64,000 nt of DNA from Thiocystis violacea (GCF_016583575.1 NZ_NRRG01000006.1:62604-126603); one strand, 5' to 3'; counted from the stretch's first letter, positions 18,590 to 27,722 are shown. Translations and numbers: made by a program. The notes: generated by a model from the letters alone, not told the origin.

Positions 18590-18607
18590 TCAACAACCGC
18601 TCGGCGT

Positions 18608-19213
18608 TCAATCAAGTTCAAGCCAGATCTCATTGCGTCGCAGGAACCAGGGCTTCCAGGGAGGATCATAGCGAGCCCATACCGGCTCGCCATGCCAGGT
18701 CTGGCCACGTTGCGCGAGGGTGTCCTTCAGTGTTTTCAAGTGATCCTCGTAGCGGCTCTGGGACCAGGTGCCGGTGTAGCGGATGACGGCGATGGTTCGA
18801 GCCGGAACCGCGCGCAGCGTCACGCGCGGGTCGGTCGGCTCCGGCAGGGTCTCCAGCGTCCATTCGCGGGGCATCGCGAACTGAATCAGGTATCCGCCCA
18901 CGCTGGCGCTCTGAGCCACCGGCGCCGTCATCGCGATCTTGGTGGGTGTCAGCGCGACCGGAGCGGTCATCTCGATGCGGCGTTCCCCTTTGTTTCCGCC
19001 GAAGATGTATCCGGCCAGGATGCGGAAACCCTGGTTTCCGGCCTCGTCGGCCGGCGCCTTGACCAGGGTTTCCGCGACCAGATAGGGCTCATAGTGGCGC
19101 ACTTCGAGGGTATCGTCCGCGCGGACGACGCTGTACGGGGGCTCGTCGATAGCCATGACAGGACTCCAAACCACGCAGAACATGAAGGCCGTAAGAAACC
19201 AAAAACGCATCAT
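18608..19213 (-). CDS. SOUL haem-binding family protein, exported
   Basis: A signal peptide (ending near SPVMA) precedes a SOUL domain of about 180 residues. Family motifs include LEVRHYEPYLVAET, FRILAGYIFGGNKG, IEMTAPVA and IQFAMPREWTLETLPEP. SOUL proteins bind haem or other porphyrins; here the protein would act in the periplasm. Two adjacent ATG codons occur at the start; the first was used. No redox partner is adjacent. Confidence 0.9.
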   Translation of the reverse strand: MMRFWFLTAFMFCVVWSPVMAIDEPPYSVVRADDTLEVRHYEPYLVAETLVKAPADEAGNQGFRILAGYIFGGNKGERRIEMTAPVALTPTKIAMTAPVAQSASVGGYLIQFAMPREWTLETLPEPTDPRVTLRAVPARTIAVIRYTGTWSQSRYEDHLKTLKDTLAQRGQTWHGEPVWARYDPPWKPWFLRRNEIWLELD

Positions 19214-19288
19214 CGAGGGACTCCGGAATATCGTGCGATAACCATGGGATTCCACCTCGTCACCCGCTAACCAAAGACGAAGCCCGGC

Positions 19289-21313
19289 TCACCAGATCTG
19301 ACTGATCGCCGACAGGCTCGCGATCTCCCGCTCGACCCGCTCCCTGATCTGATCTTCCAATTCCTGTCTGGCCTGCTCCGATTGGGCGCTTACCTTGTCC
19401 GCCACCTGGCCCTTGAGGTCGTCGCGCAGGCGGGCGATCTTGGTGTCGGAGAGTGCGCGTGCGAGGAGCCAGAGCGGGGCGCCTTCCCACTGCTCGGCCC
19501 GGCGTTTGGCCTCGCCGGTCCCGTAGCGCATCGCCAGGGCGCCGGCGATCAGGCCGATCAGGGCGCCGACCAGCAAACCGAGGGGGCCGGACATGACGAA
19601 CGCGGTGCCGGCTCCGCCGCTGATGGTGGCGACCAGGACGGTCACGAGGGTCGTGGACAGCGCCAGGACGACGCCCGTGATCTCGCCATAGACATCCACG
19701 TCCGCGAGCCGCAGCCCCTCGGCCATGTCCACCGGCGTTCCGGCGTGGGTGAGGCTCTGATCGACGGTGAGGCGGTGCTGTCGGTACCAGTCCTGCATCA
19801 GCTCGGTGGTGTCGGCGGCGACGCCGGTGAGCACCTTGGCGAGCTGGGTCGTGACAATGGCTTCGAGCTGCGGCCTGAAGGCGGCGGCGTCTTCCGTGAG
19901 CCTGGACTTGAGGTCCGCGACCGATCCGCCCTCCTGGCGAAAGCGGCGCAGGATGGGCTCGATCCGCCCGTCGAACAGGCCGACCGCGACCAGCTCGGCG
20001 ATGCGGCTTGCGGCCTCGTCCATCCGCCGCTCGATCAAGGGGGCAATGCGGGTGTCGATGAACTCCGGCAGCTCTGCGCGCAGGCCGATCTGGGTCGCCG
20101 CCAGCCGCCGCTGGAGCGCCGGGACGATGGCGAGCCCCTGGGACACGGTCACATAGGGTCGGTCGCTATGCACCAGACGCGGCGACCGGTCGATCTTTCG
20201 CAGCTCGTCCACAACGATGTCGGCGACGAAGGGCCAGGCGCTGCTGCCCCCGGTCAGGATGACGCAGGCCAGATCCTGATGGCGCACCTGCTCATGCGCC
20301 AGCCCCTGACGCAGGGTCTGGCGAAACCAGTCCAGCAGGTCGACTCCTTGGGGGAAGGAGTCCAGATGGGCGCCGGCCTGCGGGTTCATCGCGCGCAGAT
20401 ATTGGGAAAAGGTCTCCGATGGCCGGTAGCGGCCCGCGCGCGCCAGGAAGCTCTCCCAGGTCACCGCGTCGATACGTCCGTATTCGCCCAGGGTCTTGCG
20501 ATAGACCGTCGTGGGGTCGAGCGCCATGGCCAAAGAGAATTTTTCCTTCACCTCGCGGCAGCGCACTGCCAGCACGAAGAACTCGGCCCGCTCGCGGCGC
20601 ATCGCCGCGACGGCCTCGGGATTCTGCTCGATGAACCATTGGTAGAAGAGGTCATCGAAGAGGCGTCCGCCCAGGTGCATGTCGCCCCAGGAGTGCAGGA
20701 TCTCGCCCCGCACCACGAGCGCGAAGTCGCAGGTGCCGCCGCCGAAATCGACCACCAGCGCGCCCTTGAGCGCCTCGATGGGGGTGATGTCCTTGCGCTG
20801 GAGATGGAAGTAGAGCGCGCCCTTGGGCTCGTCCACCGTCTTGACCTCGCCGAAGCCCGCCTCATGGGCGATGGCGCGCAAGGTCTCCCGATAGGTCTCG
20901 GATGCCTCGCTCGGCACCCCGAAGATGACCTGGCGCTGCAAGGGCGCGATGTCCTTGTTCTGCCGCCGGGCGAGCGCCAGCAGACCGGCCAGGAAGTCGC
21001 GTGCATCGGTACGGGCCTCGGCGCTGCTGACCAGATCCGGCTTGAACTGGGCGTGAAGGCGGTAGTCGGCGTGCTCGGCGCCGGCGTCGCCAAACTCCTC
21101 CAGCGCGACGTGGCCGATCAATGGGGCCTTGTCGTCGCGGTAGAGGATGGCGGTGGCAATGCCGTCGCGGCCGTCGCCGAAGTCCACGCCGACCGGATCT
21201 TCCTTGTCGCCCGGACACTTGGTGACATAGGTGTTGGAGGTGCCGAAGTCGATGGCCAGGACCGGCTTGGGGTCCGCCGACATGGGCGCGGTGCTAGCGC
21301 TGTTTGCGGACAT
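19289..21313 (-). CDS. Membrane-anchored Hsp70-like ATPase
   Basis: The 674-residue protein starts with an actin/Hsp70 ATPase domain: phosphate-1 loop LAIDFGTSNTYV, phosphate-2 loop VVDFGGGTCDFALV and adenosine motif LTGGSSAWPFVADIV. It lacks the Hsp70 peptide-binding domain. The C-terminal half is alpha-helical and contains two glycine-rich membrane segments around residues 555-610 (VLALSTTLVTVLVATISGG and GPLGLLVGALIGLIAGALA), then a coiled helix rich in Glu, Arg and Gln. GGAGAAGGG precedes the ATG. The next gene upstream overlaps it by 20 bases. A decayed partial copy lies at 29827-30115. Its client is unknown. Confidence 0.85.
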   Translation of the reverse strand: MSANSASTAPMSADPKPVLAIDFGTSNTYVTKCPGDKEDPVGVDFGDGRDGIATAILYRDDKAPLIGHVALEEFGDAGAEHADYRLHAQFKPDLVSSAEARTDARDFLAGLLALARRQNKDIAPLQRQVIFGVPSEASETYRETLRAIAHEAGFGEVKTVDEPKGALYFHLQRKDITPIEALKGALVVDFGGGTCDFALVVRGEILHSWGDMHLGGRLFDDLFYQWFIEQNPEAVAAMRRERAEFFVLAVRCREVKEKFSLAMALDPTTVYRKTLGEYGRIDAVTWESFLARAGRYRPSETFSQYLRAMNPQAGAHLDSFPQGVDLLDWFRQTLRQGLAHEQVRHQDLACVILTGGSSAWPFVADIVVDELRKIDRSPRLVHSDRPYVTVSQGLAIVPALQRRLAATQIGLRAELPEFIDTRIAPLIERRMDEAASRIAELVAVGLFDGRIEPILRRFRQEGGSVADLKSRLTEDAAAFRPQLEAIVTTQLAKVLTGVAADTTELMQDWYRQHRLTVDQSLTHAGTPVDMAEGLRLADVDVYGEITGVVLALSTTLVTVLVATISGGAGTAFVMSGPLGLLVGALIGLIAGALAMRYGTGEAKRRAEQWEGAPLWLLARALSDTKIARLRDDLKGQVADKVSAQSEQARQELEDQIRERVEREIASLSAISQIW

Positions 21314-22385
21314 GACCCTTCTCCAGTATGCGGCCATTCTGGATCACCGGCTCGTCCTCGACGATGACGGTGTCGCCGTCCTCGATCAGGCCGAAGGGTC
21401 GATAGCGTTCCTCCAGTTCCGGGCTCCAGCGCAGGCGCGGGCGCTCTGCGCGCCCGGACTCTGCGAAGCGCGGCGGCGCTGAGATGCCCTCCAGACCCAT
21501 CCGGCGCGCTTCCAGCAGCAGCGCCTCGGCGGCAGCTGGAAGACTGGCGGCCTCGGAGCGGTGCAGATCCTGAATCGCCCTTGCAAGCCCGGCGTCCAGC
21601 GCCGCCTCGGCGTGACTGGTCACCGGTCCGGCGGACAGACAGCCGAGCAGGACCGAGGAGACCTCGACCCACTGGCGGATGAGATCGCGAACCGAGCGGC
21701 GATAGGCGCGGATATCGTACTGGGCACCGCCACGGGTGAAGGCCAATAGGGACACAGCGCCGGCGTAGACAAGAATGCGCCGCAGCAGACCGACGCCGGC
21801 CAGCCGGCCCCAGAGTGCGCCGAGTCCGAGCGAAGCGGCACCCAGCAGGTCCGCCGTCCAGGCCACGCCCAGCAGGGTCTTGAGCGTCCGCCGCAGGGCC
21901 TTGCTCTCGGTGAGCCGGCCGACCGCGTACATGGCCAGCGCCGCGCCAGCGGGGCCGCCGATCAGCATCCCCACCCCGCGTATGCCCAGGGTCAGGTTCA
22001 GTAATCCACCCAGCAGCATCATGCCGAGCAGACTGCCGATGGCGGCGGCGATGGCCAGCCGCTGGGCGGACAGGCTGGGTCCGGAGACGGGGAGCGGCAG
22101 GCTCCAGGCGGGGCTGAGACTGAGCCAACGGCTGCGCAACGCCTCGCGGGCGCCGGCATCGGTCGGTGCGGTCGGCAGGGAATCCAGCACCGCGTCCGCA
22201 GTCAGGGCGGCGAAGACCTCATCGCGAGCGCTGGCACTGGCCCGATCCACCCGCGCCCGATCCGGTGGCTCGGTCGACCCGAGCACGGCGAGGAAGCGCT
22301 CCGTGCCTTGCTCGGTGATCCGCTCGCGCAGGGTTTGGCTTCCCGCCATCCAGGCGCGGATCGACTCTTCGAGAATGACCGACAT
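21294..22385 (-). CDS. Membrane partner of the Hsp70-like ATPase
   Basis: The 363-residue protein has a soluble helical N-terminus (LEESIRAWMAGSQTLRERI) and membrane segments around residues 105-230 (SLLGMMLLGGLLNLTLGI, GPAGAALAMYAVG). It ends in a soluble tail (LIEDGDTVIVEDEPVIQNG). I do not recognise the family. The 3' end overlaps the start of the Hsp70-like gene by 20 bases, which strongly suggests coupled translation and a complex. The glycine-rich membrane helices resemble those in the ATPase. GGAGGATT precedes the ATG. Confidence 0.75.
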   Translation of the reverse strand: MSVILEESIRAWMAGSQTLRERITEQGTERFLAVLGSTEPPDRARVDRASASARDEVFAALTADAVLDSLPTAPTDAGAREALRSRWLSLSPAWSLPLPVSGPSLSAQRLAIAAAIGSLLGMMLLGGLLNLTLGIRGVGMLIGGPAGAALAMYAVGRLTESKALRRTLKTLLGVAWTADLLGAASLGLGALWGRLAGVGLLRRILVYAGAVSLLAFTRGGAQYDIRAYRRSVRDLIRQWVEVSSVLLGCLSAGPVTSHAEAALDAGLARAIQDLHRSEAASLPAAAEALLLEARRMGLEGISAPPRFAESGRAERPRLRWSPELEERYRPFGLIEDGDTVIVEDEPVIQNGRILEKGHVRKQR

Positions 22386-22543
22386 GATGAATCCTCCGCG
22401 CGGCAACCTGACGTCCAATGCGCACCCTATGCCTTTGGGCCAGTCGCATCCGTTCGGTTCCGCACGGAAGCCCGGATCGGCCGGGTCGCCAAGCCCGACG
22501 CGGATCGCCGATTGGCGGCGCCTTCGCGCACCGCGCGGCGGCC

Positions 22544-23578
22544 TCACTTGGACGCGGCGGCCTCGGCAGGTTTGGACACCAGCTCCGACAGCAGTAGTCC
22601 ATCCTGCCGGCTGAGCAGGTGATCGCCGGGCACGACCCGGATGTCGGCCCGCTGATTCAGCGCGAAGACCCGGCGCAGATCCTGACTGGCCGCCGGCACC
22701 GCCTGGTCGCCCGGCATTCCGTACCCGCCGCCACGGATGACCGCGACGTAATGGATGTCCGGGTGCTGGCGCGCGTTGAGCCAGTACAGCAGGTTGCCGG
22801 GCATCGGCGGGGCCAGATCCACGAGCGCCCCGCGTGACGACTGCACGGTGTGATAGATGTCCTCTCCCACCTGGCGCTCAACGAGCCAGCGCTTGACGCC
22901 GCCAAAGAGCCCGCGATCGTCGGTCGCCTCCAGGGCCTGCGTGGCGCGTTCGGTGCCCAGGTGGGGAGCGGCGATGGTGATGAGGCGCGTGACCCGGCCC
23001 GCGCCATAGTTCACCAGTGCGAGTCGGGCCACCACGCCGCCGGCCGAATGTCCGATGAGGTCGACACTGTCCGTTGGGTGCCCTTGCGCGATGGCACCCA
23101 GCATCCCGCCGAGCAGGCGCGCCTGCTCCATCAGCGGAGCGGTGGAGGGTAGGTCGACCGTATGGATCGCGAACTCGCCGGGGGGATTTGCCGACGGCTC
23201 CAGCCACACCCCGTATGGGGTCGACCGCCAGTTTCCGGCGACCTTCCAGCCCGCCTGCTCCAACACCGCCAGCGCCCCGCTCTGTCGCCAGGTCGCCGAG
23301 TCTCCCAGGTAGCCATGCACCAGCACCAGGATTCGGCCGGCGCTGGCTGGACCGGCAAGCACCAGCCCAAGCAGGCCGCACAAGGCCAGCCACCACCAAG
23401 CGCGTCGGCGATTCAGGCCATGTCCGGCGGGCTGGTCACGCGACCCTTGTCTTCGATCTCGGACGGCCCAGTCGGCGACGGCCACCCGCGCCGCTTCTCC
23501 TGGGGTCTTGGCGCCAAACGGCTCATGGGATGCCGTCACCGACAAGCCCGGCTGGAAGTGGACGCGATTCATTGGCAT
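22544..23578 (-). CDS. Alpha/beta-hydrolase lipase, membrane-anchored or exported
   Basis: After a hydrophobic segment near residues 57-80 (WWWLALCGLLGLVLAGPASA) the protein has a lipase fold: oxyanion region VLVHGYLGDSATW, nucleophile elbow GHSAGG, and a late histidine in PGDHLLS. It resembles PGAP1-like or triacylglycerol lipases acting at the membrane or in the periplasm. The first 50 or so residues are low-complexity and may be untranslated, so a later start near the hydrophobic segment is possible. It is on the same strand as, and upstream of, the Hsp70-like pair with a 158-base gap, so common expression is possible. Confidence 0.8.
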   Translation of the reverse strand: MPMNRVHFQPGLSVTASHEPFGAKTPGEAARVAVADWAVRDRRQGSRDQPAGHGLNRRRAWWWLALCGLLGLVLAGPASAGRILVLVHGYLGDSATWRQSGALAVLEQAGWKVAGNWRSTPYGVWLEPSANPPGEFAIHTVDLPSTAPLMEQARLLGGMLGAIAQGHPTDSVDLIGHSAGGVVARLALVNYGAGRVTRLITIAAPHLGTERATQALEATDDRGLFGGVKRWLVERQVGEDIYHTVQSSRGALVDLAPPMPGNLLYWLNARQHPDIHYVAVIRGGGYGMPGDQAVPAASQDLRRVFALNQRADIRVVPGDHLLSRQDGLLLSELVSKPAEAAASK

Positions 23579-23590
23579 GGCATGATCTCT

Positions 23591-23731
23591 TCTCAACGAC
23601 GTTCAGGTGATCGATCTCAAGAACCACAATTTCGGTCAGAAGGGACTCATGGCCAGTTTCGGCACCGAAGGGACGAAGATCAGGCCGATCAAACGCTGAT
23701 CGGATGACGCGCGGCCTCGTCCGCGCGTCAC
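23591..23731 (+). pseudogene. Chimeric fragment: channel gene joined to SYLF 3' end
   Basis: Bases 23591-23631 match 17672-17712 of the ion-channel gene with about two mismatches (shared ATCGATCTCAAGAACCACAA). The next 100 bases match the 3' end of the SYLF gene: CTCATGGCCAG, then ACGAA and ATCAAACGCTGA, plus the following GC hairpin (compare 4160-4263). The channel part is in the channel's frame up to the junction. It is a relic joining two unrelated genes that lie 13 kb apart in this window. Confidence 0.8.
23705..23728. terminator. Hairpin, copy of SYLF terminator
   Basis: GACGCGCGG and CCGCGCGTC flank CCTCGT, forming a strong stem-loop between the relic and the convergent Crp/Fnr gene. 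It corresponds to the hairpin at 4239-4263. Confidence 0.6.
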
Positions 23732-23744
23732 CGAATTCAGGCGC

Positions 23745-24497
23745 TCAGGACGGCGGTTTCACATCGGGGAGCAGTCGGCGAAATTCTTTCCTCACCACCT
23801 CGTAGCACTCGCACACCCGCGCCTCCAGACCCGGTCGGTCCAGCACGTTGATGTGACCCCGGCTGTAGTGAATCAACCCAGCGCTTTGCAACTTTCCGGC
23901 CGCCTCGGTCACGCCCTCGCGCCGCACCCCCAGCATGTTGGCGATCAACTCCTGGGTCATGCGCAGCTCGTTGTCGGGTAGTCGGTCGAGACTGAGCAGG
24001 AGCCAGCGACAGAGCTGCTGGTCCACCGTGTGGTGACGATTGCAGACGGCTGTCTGCGCCATCTGGGTCAGCAGGGCCATGGTGTAGCGCAGCAGCAGTG
24101 GCTGCAAGGTACCGTGGCGACGTCCTCCGAAGCGCGCGAACTCCTGCTTGAGCAGCCGTCCCTTCAGGCGATAGGCGTGACCCGCGCTCTGCACCACGGC
24201 CCGATTCGGCATGGTGCCGCCCCCCATGAAGAGGGCGATGCCGACGATGCCATCGTTGCCGACCACGGCGATCTCGGCGGACGCGCCGTTCTCCATGACG
24301 TACAGCAGGGAGACGATGGCGTTGGTGGGAAAATAGACATGGCTCAGTTCCACGCCGGGCTCGTAGAGGGCCATTCCGAGCGGCAGTGGGACCGATTCCA
24401 GCTCCGTGCTCAGGTGCTCGAATTCACCCGCGGGCAGGGCGGCGAGCAGATGGTTCTGTCGCGGGCACGGGAGCGGTGGGTTGGGCAGGATGGGCAT
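23745..24497 (-). CDS. Crp/Fnr-family transcription regulator
   Basis: The 250-residue protein has an N-terminal cyclic-nucleotide-binding-like beta-roll (YEPGVELSHVYFPTNAIVSLL, GNDGIVGIALFMGG) and a C-terminal winged helix with the recognition region ELIANMLGVRREGVTEAAGKL. It lacks the Cys cluster of Fnr. The PTNAIVSLLY type is common in proteobacteria, with ligand unknown. A likely relic of the 3' end of a paralogue is at 10673-10722. Confidence 0.9.
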   Translation of the reverse strand: MPILPNPPLPCPRQNHLLAALPAGEFEHLSTELESVPLPLGMALYEPGVELSHVYFPTNAIVSLLYVMENGASAEIAVVGNDGIVGIALFMGGGTMPNRAVVQSAGHAYRLKGRLLKQEFARFGGRRHGTLQPLLLRYTMALLTQMAQTAVCNRHHTVDQQLCRWLLLSLDRLPDNELRMTQELIANMLGVRREGVTEAAGKLQSAGLIHYSRGHINVLDRPGLEARVCECYEVVRKEFRRLLPDVKPPS

Positions 24498-24620
24498 GCG
24501 TTGCCTTCATAAAGTGATCGGCCGGGCGTCGGGCCGCGAGGGTTTCGGCGTCGGTAACGTCGCGCGGCCGAGACGGTTTATGTTCGCTGGCGTACAAGGC
24601 AAGGTTAGTCGATCCTCCGG

Positions 24621-24728
24621 CTAGTCGCCCGGCCACTCGGCCACCGGCGGCAAGGGCACGACAGGCTCGGACACGACCTTGACGATGACACCCTGGCCCT
24701 GGTTGCCGGACGGCGCACGGAGCGCACC
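24621..24728 (-). other. Open frame after HD-GYP stop
   Basis: After the TAA that ends the HD-GYP gene, the same frame stays open for 35 codons to a TAG. The translation includes GNQGQGVIVKVVSEPVVPLP, which looks like real protein. It may be a lost C-terminal extension or another gene fragment. The rest of 24498-24620 shows nothing recognisable. Confidence 0.3.
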
Positions 24729-26318
24729 TTACACATCAAGGCTGTACCCCCGATCGAGGAAGACGCGCAGGCAGGCATCCACCACGGAGGCGTCGAAGGT
24801 GAGGCCGCGATGCGTGGTGATTTCGTCCAGGGCCGCCTCAAGACCCAAGGCGGATCGATAGGGGCGGTGCGACGCCATGGCCTCGACCACGTCGGCGACG
24901 GCGAGGATCTTGGACTCCAGCAGGATGGCCTCCCCCGTCAAACCCAGCGGATAACCGGACCCATCGATCCGCTCGTGATGCTGCCGGATGATGGTGGCGA
25001 TCGGCCATGGGAAGACGACCTTCTTGAGAATCTCGAACCCGATGGCCGGATGCTCCTTGATCAGTCCGAATTCCATCGTGCTCAGGCGCCGGGGTTTCGC
25101 CAGGATCTCGGCTGGGATGCTGATCTTGCCCAGGTCATGAATGGTCGCCGCCAGATGCAGGCCACGCACGCGATCGGCCGGCAAGCCAAGCTCCTCGGCG
25201 ATGCGGGTGCAGAGGCTCGCCACCCGTCGCTGATGTCCGGCGGTATAGGCGTCGCGCTCTTCAATGGTGTCGGCGATGACCTGGATGGTTTGCTCCAGGC
25301 TGACTTGCAGGTTTGCCTCATACTGCACCTTGACCGCCGCCGTGCGCAGGGCGGCGATCCCAAAGGCCAGGTCGGCCGCCATTTCCTGCAAGAGTTTCCG
25401 CTCGGGGCCGGACCAGAGATCGCGTCGCTTGCCATAGAGGATCAGGCAGGCCATGGTCTCGCTGGGCAGCGGAAAGGGCACGGCGATCAGGGAATGGTAA
25501 CCACGCTTCAGCGCCTCGGCCCGCCATGGTGCCATCACCGGGTCGGTGGAAATGTCCTCCGAAAACTGAACCTGCCCCGACCGGATCGCGCATCCAATGG
25601 GGCCATCGACCGGCTCTGTTTCCGCCCAGGTTCGCGGGCCCACCGCCGCGTATCCATCCTCGTGACCATGGAGGGCGATCGCCTGGATACGCCGGTCCGG
25701 TCCCGTGTCCGCCAGGACCACGGAGGCCATCCGGTAGCCGCCGGTTTCGACGGCGATCCGGCAATATTCCGCGAGCAAATCGGGCTCGGTCGTCGAACTG
25801 AGCAGCGCCAGGTTGCTTTCGCTCAGCATTTTGAGTGCCCGCGATGTCGTGCTCAGCGCGATCTCGGCCAGATGGCGCGTCGTATTGTCGCGGATGTTGC
25901 ACTAAATGACGTCCGTCCCGCCGCAGTCGTAAACATTGCTGACATACTCGACCGAAATGCGTCGCCCGTCCTTGCATTCCAGCGGGAGATTGTCGTATCG
26001 AATGAAGCGGGTCGCCTTCAATTCGATGAACATGTCGATGCTCAGGGCGGTGTCTTTAAATACGCCAATCTCCCAGAGCTTCTTGCCCATGAATTCGTCA
26101 TAGGAATAGCCAAGCATATCGATCAAGAAGGGATTGACGTCCTCGATCTGAGCGGTCTCGGCATTGAGGAGCAGTATTCCGTCCTGCGCGGTTTCAAAGA
26201 GGCGGCGATAACGCGCTTCCGACAGGCGCAAGGCTTGGCCGTTTGTCGATGGGTCTACCACCTTATCAGTGGGAACGTCGGATGCGTTTGCCTCCGTGGA
26301 CGAGTCATCATTAGACAT
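24729..26318 (-). pseudogene. PAS-GAF-HD-GYP c-di-GMP phosphodiesterase gene split by an in-frame amber
   Basis: Two frames in the same phase, 25902-26318 and 24729-25829, form one gene. The first part is a PAS domain (YRRLFETAQDGILLLNAETA, VNPFLIDMLGYS) ending VI, then TAG, then CNIRDNTTRH; the family consensus is VIQCNIRDIT, so the amber replaces a conserved glutamine. The remainder is a GAF domain and an HD-GYP domain with HDLGKISIP and HHERIDGSGYP, both catalytic motifs intact. If translation restarts at ATG 25829, a GAF-HD-GYP protein of 366 residues could still be made. Full length would be about 530 residues. A seven-unit CAGGT tract lies 28 bases upstream of the start. Confidence 0.85.
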
Positions 26319-26345
26319 GGAGCCGCCGCGCTACATCATGAAATT

Positions 26346-26380
26346 CAGGTCAGGTCAGGTCAGGTCAGGTCAGGTCAGGT
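26346..26380. repeat. Pentanucleotide tandem repeat (CAGGT)7
   Basis: Seven perfect CAGGT units lie 28-62 bases upstream of the PAS-GAF-HD-GYP start codon on the other strand (read there as ACCTG). Slippage would shift promoter spacing in five-base steps. An in-frame stop between tract and ATG rules out translation through it. Confidence 0.9.
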
Positions 26381-27075
26381 TCAAATATGCTCCGGCACCA
26401 TCACATTTTAGCGCACAATGTACATGCTTGTCTGTTCGCTTGGCACAAAAAAAACCATTGAAAGTATCTTGTTAATTGAGTATTTCTACTGATTTTTGAA
26501 TATAGTCGGTCAGGTAAAATCCGAATAATTAGGGGCGGTCGCGACAAGAAATGTCGAGTATCTCTAAATCGGTCAGCGATTTGCGTGAGTCGGCGAGTGC
26601 CAATCATTGGTTGCAAGCTATTGATTTGTAAGTATATCATTCGTCATGGTTCAGCGGCGGCGACCAGTATGTGGTAAGGCTGGAAATCTCTGTGCGTTAC
26701 CGAACAGACATTATTCGGTATCATGTCTACTCTGAATTCTTGCCGTCAGGAATAAGTCGATTTGGTTACTCGACAGGCATTAAGGCAAGTCTCCGCGTAA
26801 TGCGATGGGCTCCATGGCCTGTTGGGGCGGTTCATTGACGCCAGGCGATCGCGGCCAAGGGTGATCTTTTAATGAGGTCGCGCCTGCGGCTGAAGTCGAT
26901 TACGAAGGCGTATCGTCGCTCAAGATCGAAATCGAAAATGGGCACGGTTTCAACCGTCCGCAACCTAATGCCGCGTCAATGCGAACCGTCGCTTTCGACA
27001 GCGTCTCGTGAGCAACGATGGCTCCCGAGTGTGCGACCGTACTTAGACCGCCTGAATCCAGGCGCTTCGCCATGG
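26381..27075. other. AT-richer gap without clear gene
   Basis: The part 26400-26800 is clearly AT-richer than its surroundings and has small stem-loops (CGACAAGAAATGTCG near 26541; ACCGAA / TTCGGT around 26700). No supported gene was found. At 26895-26913 the sequence ACGAAGGCGTATCGTCGCT matches the 3' end of the small open frame at 4561-4770, suggesting another fragment. The lower GC suggests foreign or relaxed DNA. Confidence 0.5.
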
Positions 27076-27318
27076 ATGCTTACGACGATGATATCGAACC
27101 TTGACCCAGCCATTCTCTATAAGGATCTGGAGACCGACCTCAGTGCCTTTGGAGCGATCATGGGGGACAGAAATCTTGCGATCGAGGAATTCGTGTCAAC
27201 CCATCGCGAGACCATCCGCCGGCATTATGCCAAGGCGGGTGGCTACCCGCTGGACCGGGCCACGGCTCACCAGGCGGCCGTGACCCTGTTTCGGTATCTG
27301 CGCCCATCCCCGTGGTGA
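27076..27318 (+). CDS. Short helical protein, duplicate of sensor N-terminus
   Basis: The 80-residue frame (DPAILYKDLETDLSAFGAIM, EEFVSTHRETIRRHYAKAGG) is similar over about 65 residues to the N-terminal region of the PAS-GGDEF-PilZ gene starting 650 bases downstream (KFVSMHSHTLRAHYARAGED). It looks like a tandem duplicate cut off after this domain. The start is uncertain because no ribosome site is clear. It may be a functional single-domain protein or a relic. Confidence 0.5.
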   Translation: MLTTMISNLDPAILYKDLETDLSAFGAIMGDRNLAIEEFVSTHRETIRRHYAKAGGYPLDRATAHQAAVTLFRYLRPSPW

Positions 27319-27722
27319 GGTGCTTATGACCGTTTCGTTCATTGACATCGATCGGGAGCGACCGCTTTCGGAGGGAGCCTTTGCACCGGCGCGTGGCCAG
27401 CGTGGCTTAGGGCCATGGTCGTTCCAGGCAATCGGCGCCTTCACACGCCATGCGAGCGAACGTCTCATCCTTAATCGGTACTGCTCTAGACCTGGCGAAT
27501 ACACGGATTGCCCAAAGTCGTATCGATTGATAAACAATCCGAAGCCTTGATCGAAATCAAGGTCGCGGCCGGGTGGCTCGGCCAGAGTAAACACAGAATA
27601 AGAACAGACCCCAAGGGGGCGGCGGGGTCTCGCCGACCACCGGCACGACGCCCGACAGACCCCTTAATCCACCGGACCAGCCAGAGTCGTACACCAACGA
27701 CCGTCGCGGAGTACGCCTCAGG

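Noticed and set aside
19382-21367. 661-codon frame opposite the Hsp70-like gene
   Set aside because: Antisense shadow in GC-rich DNA; the - strand protein has all ATPase motifs.
26341-26385. CAGGT tract as a CRISPR-like array
   Set aside because: Units are five bases with no spacers and no cas genes nearby.
24810-26411. 533-codon frame opposite the HD-GYP gene
   Set aside because: Antisense shadow; it runs through the pentanucleotide tract without a recognisable domain.
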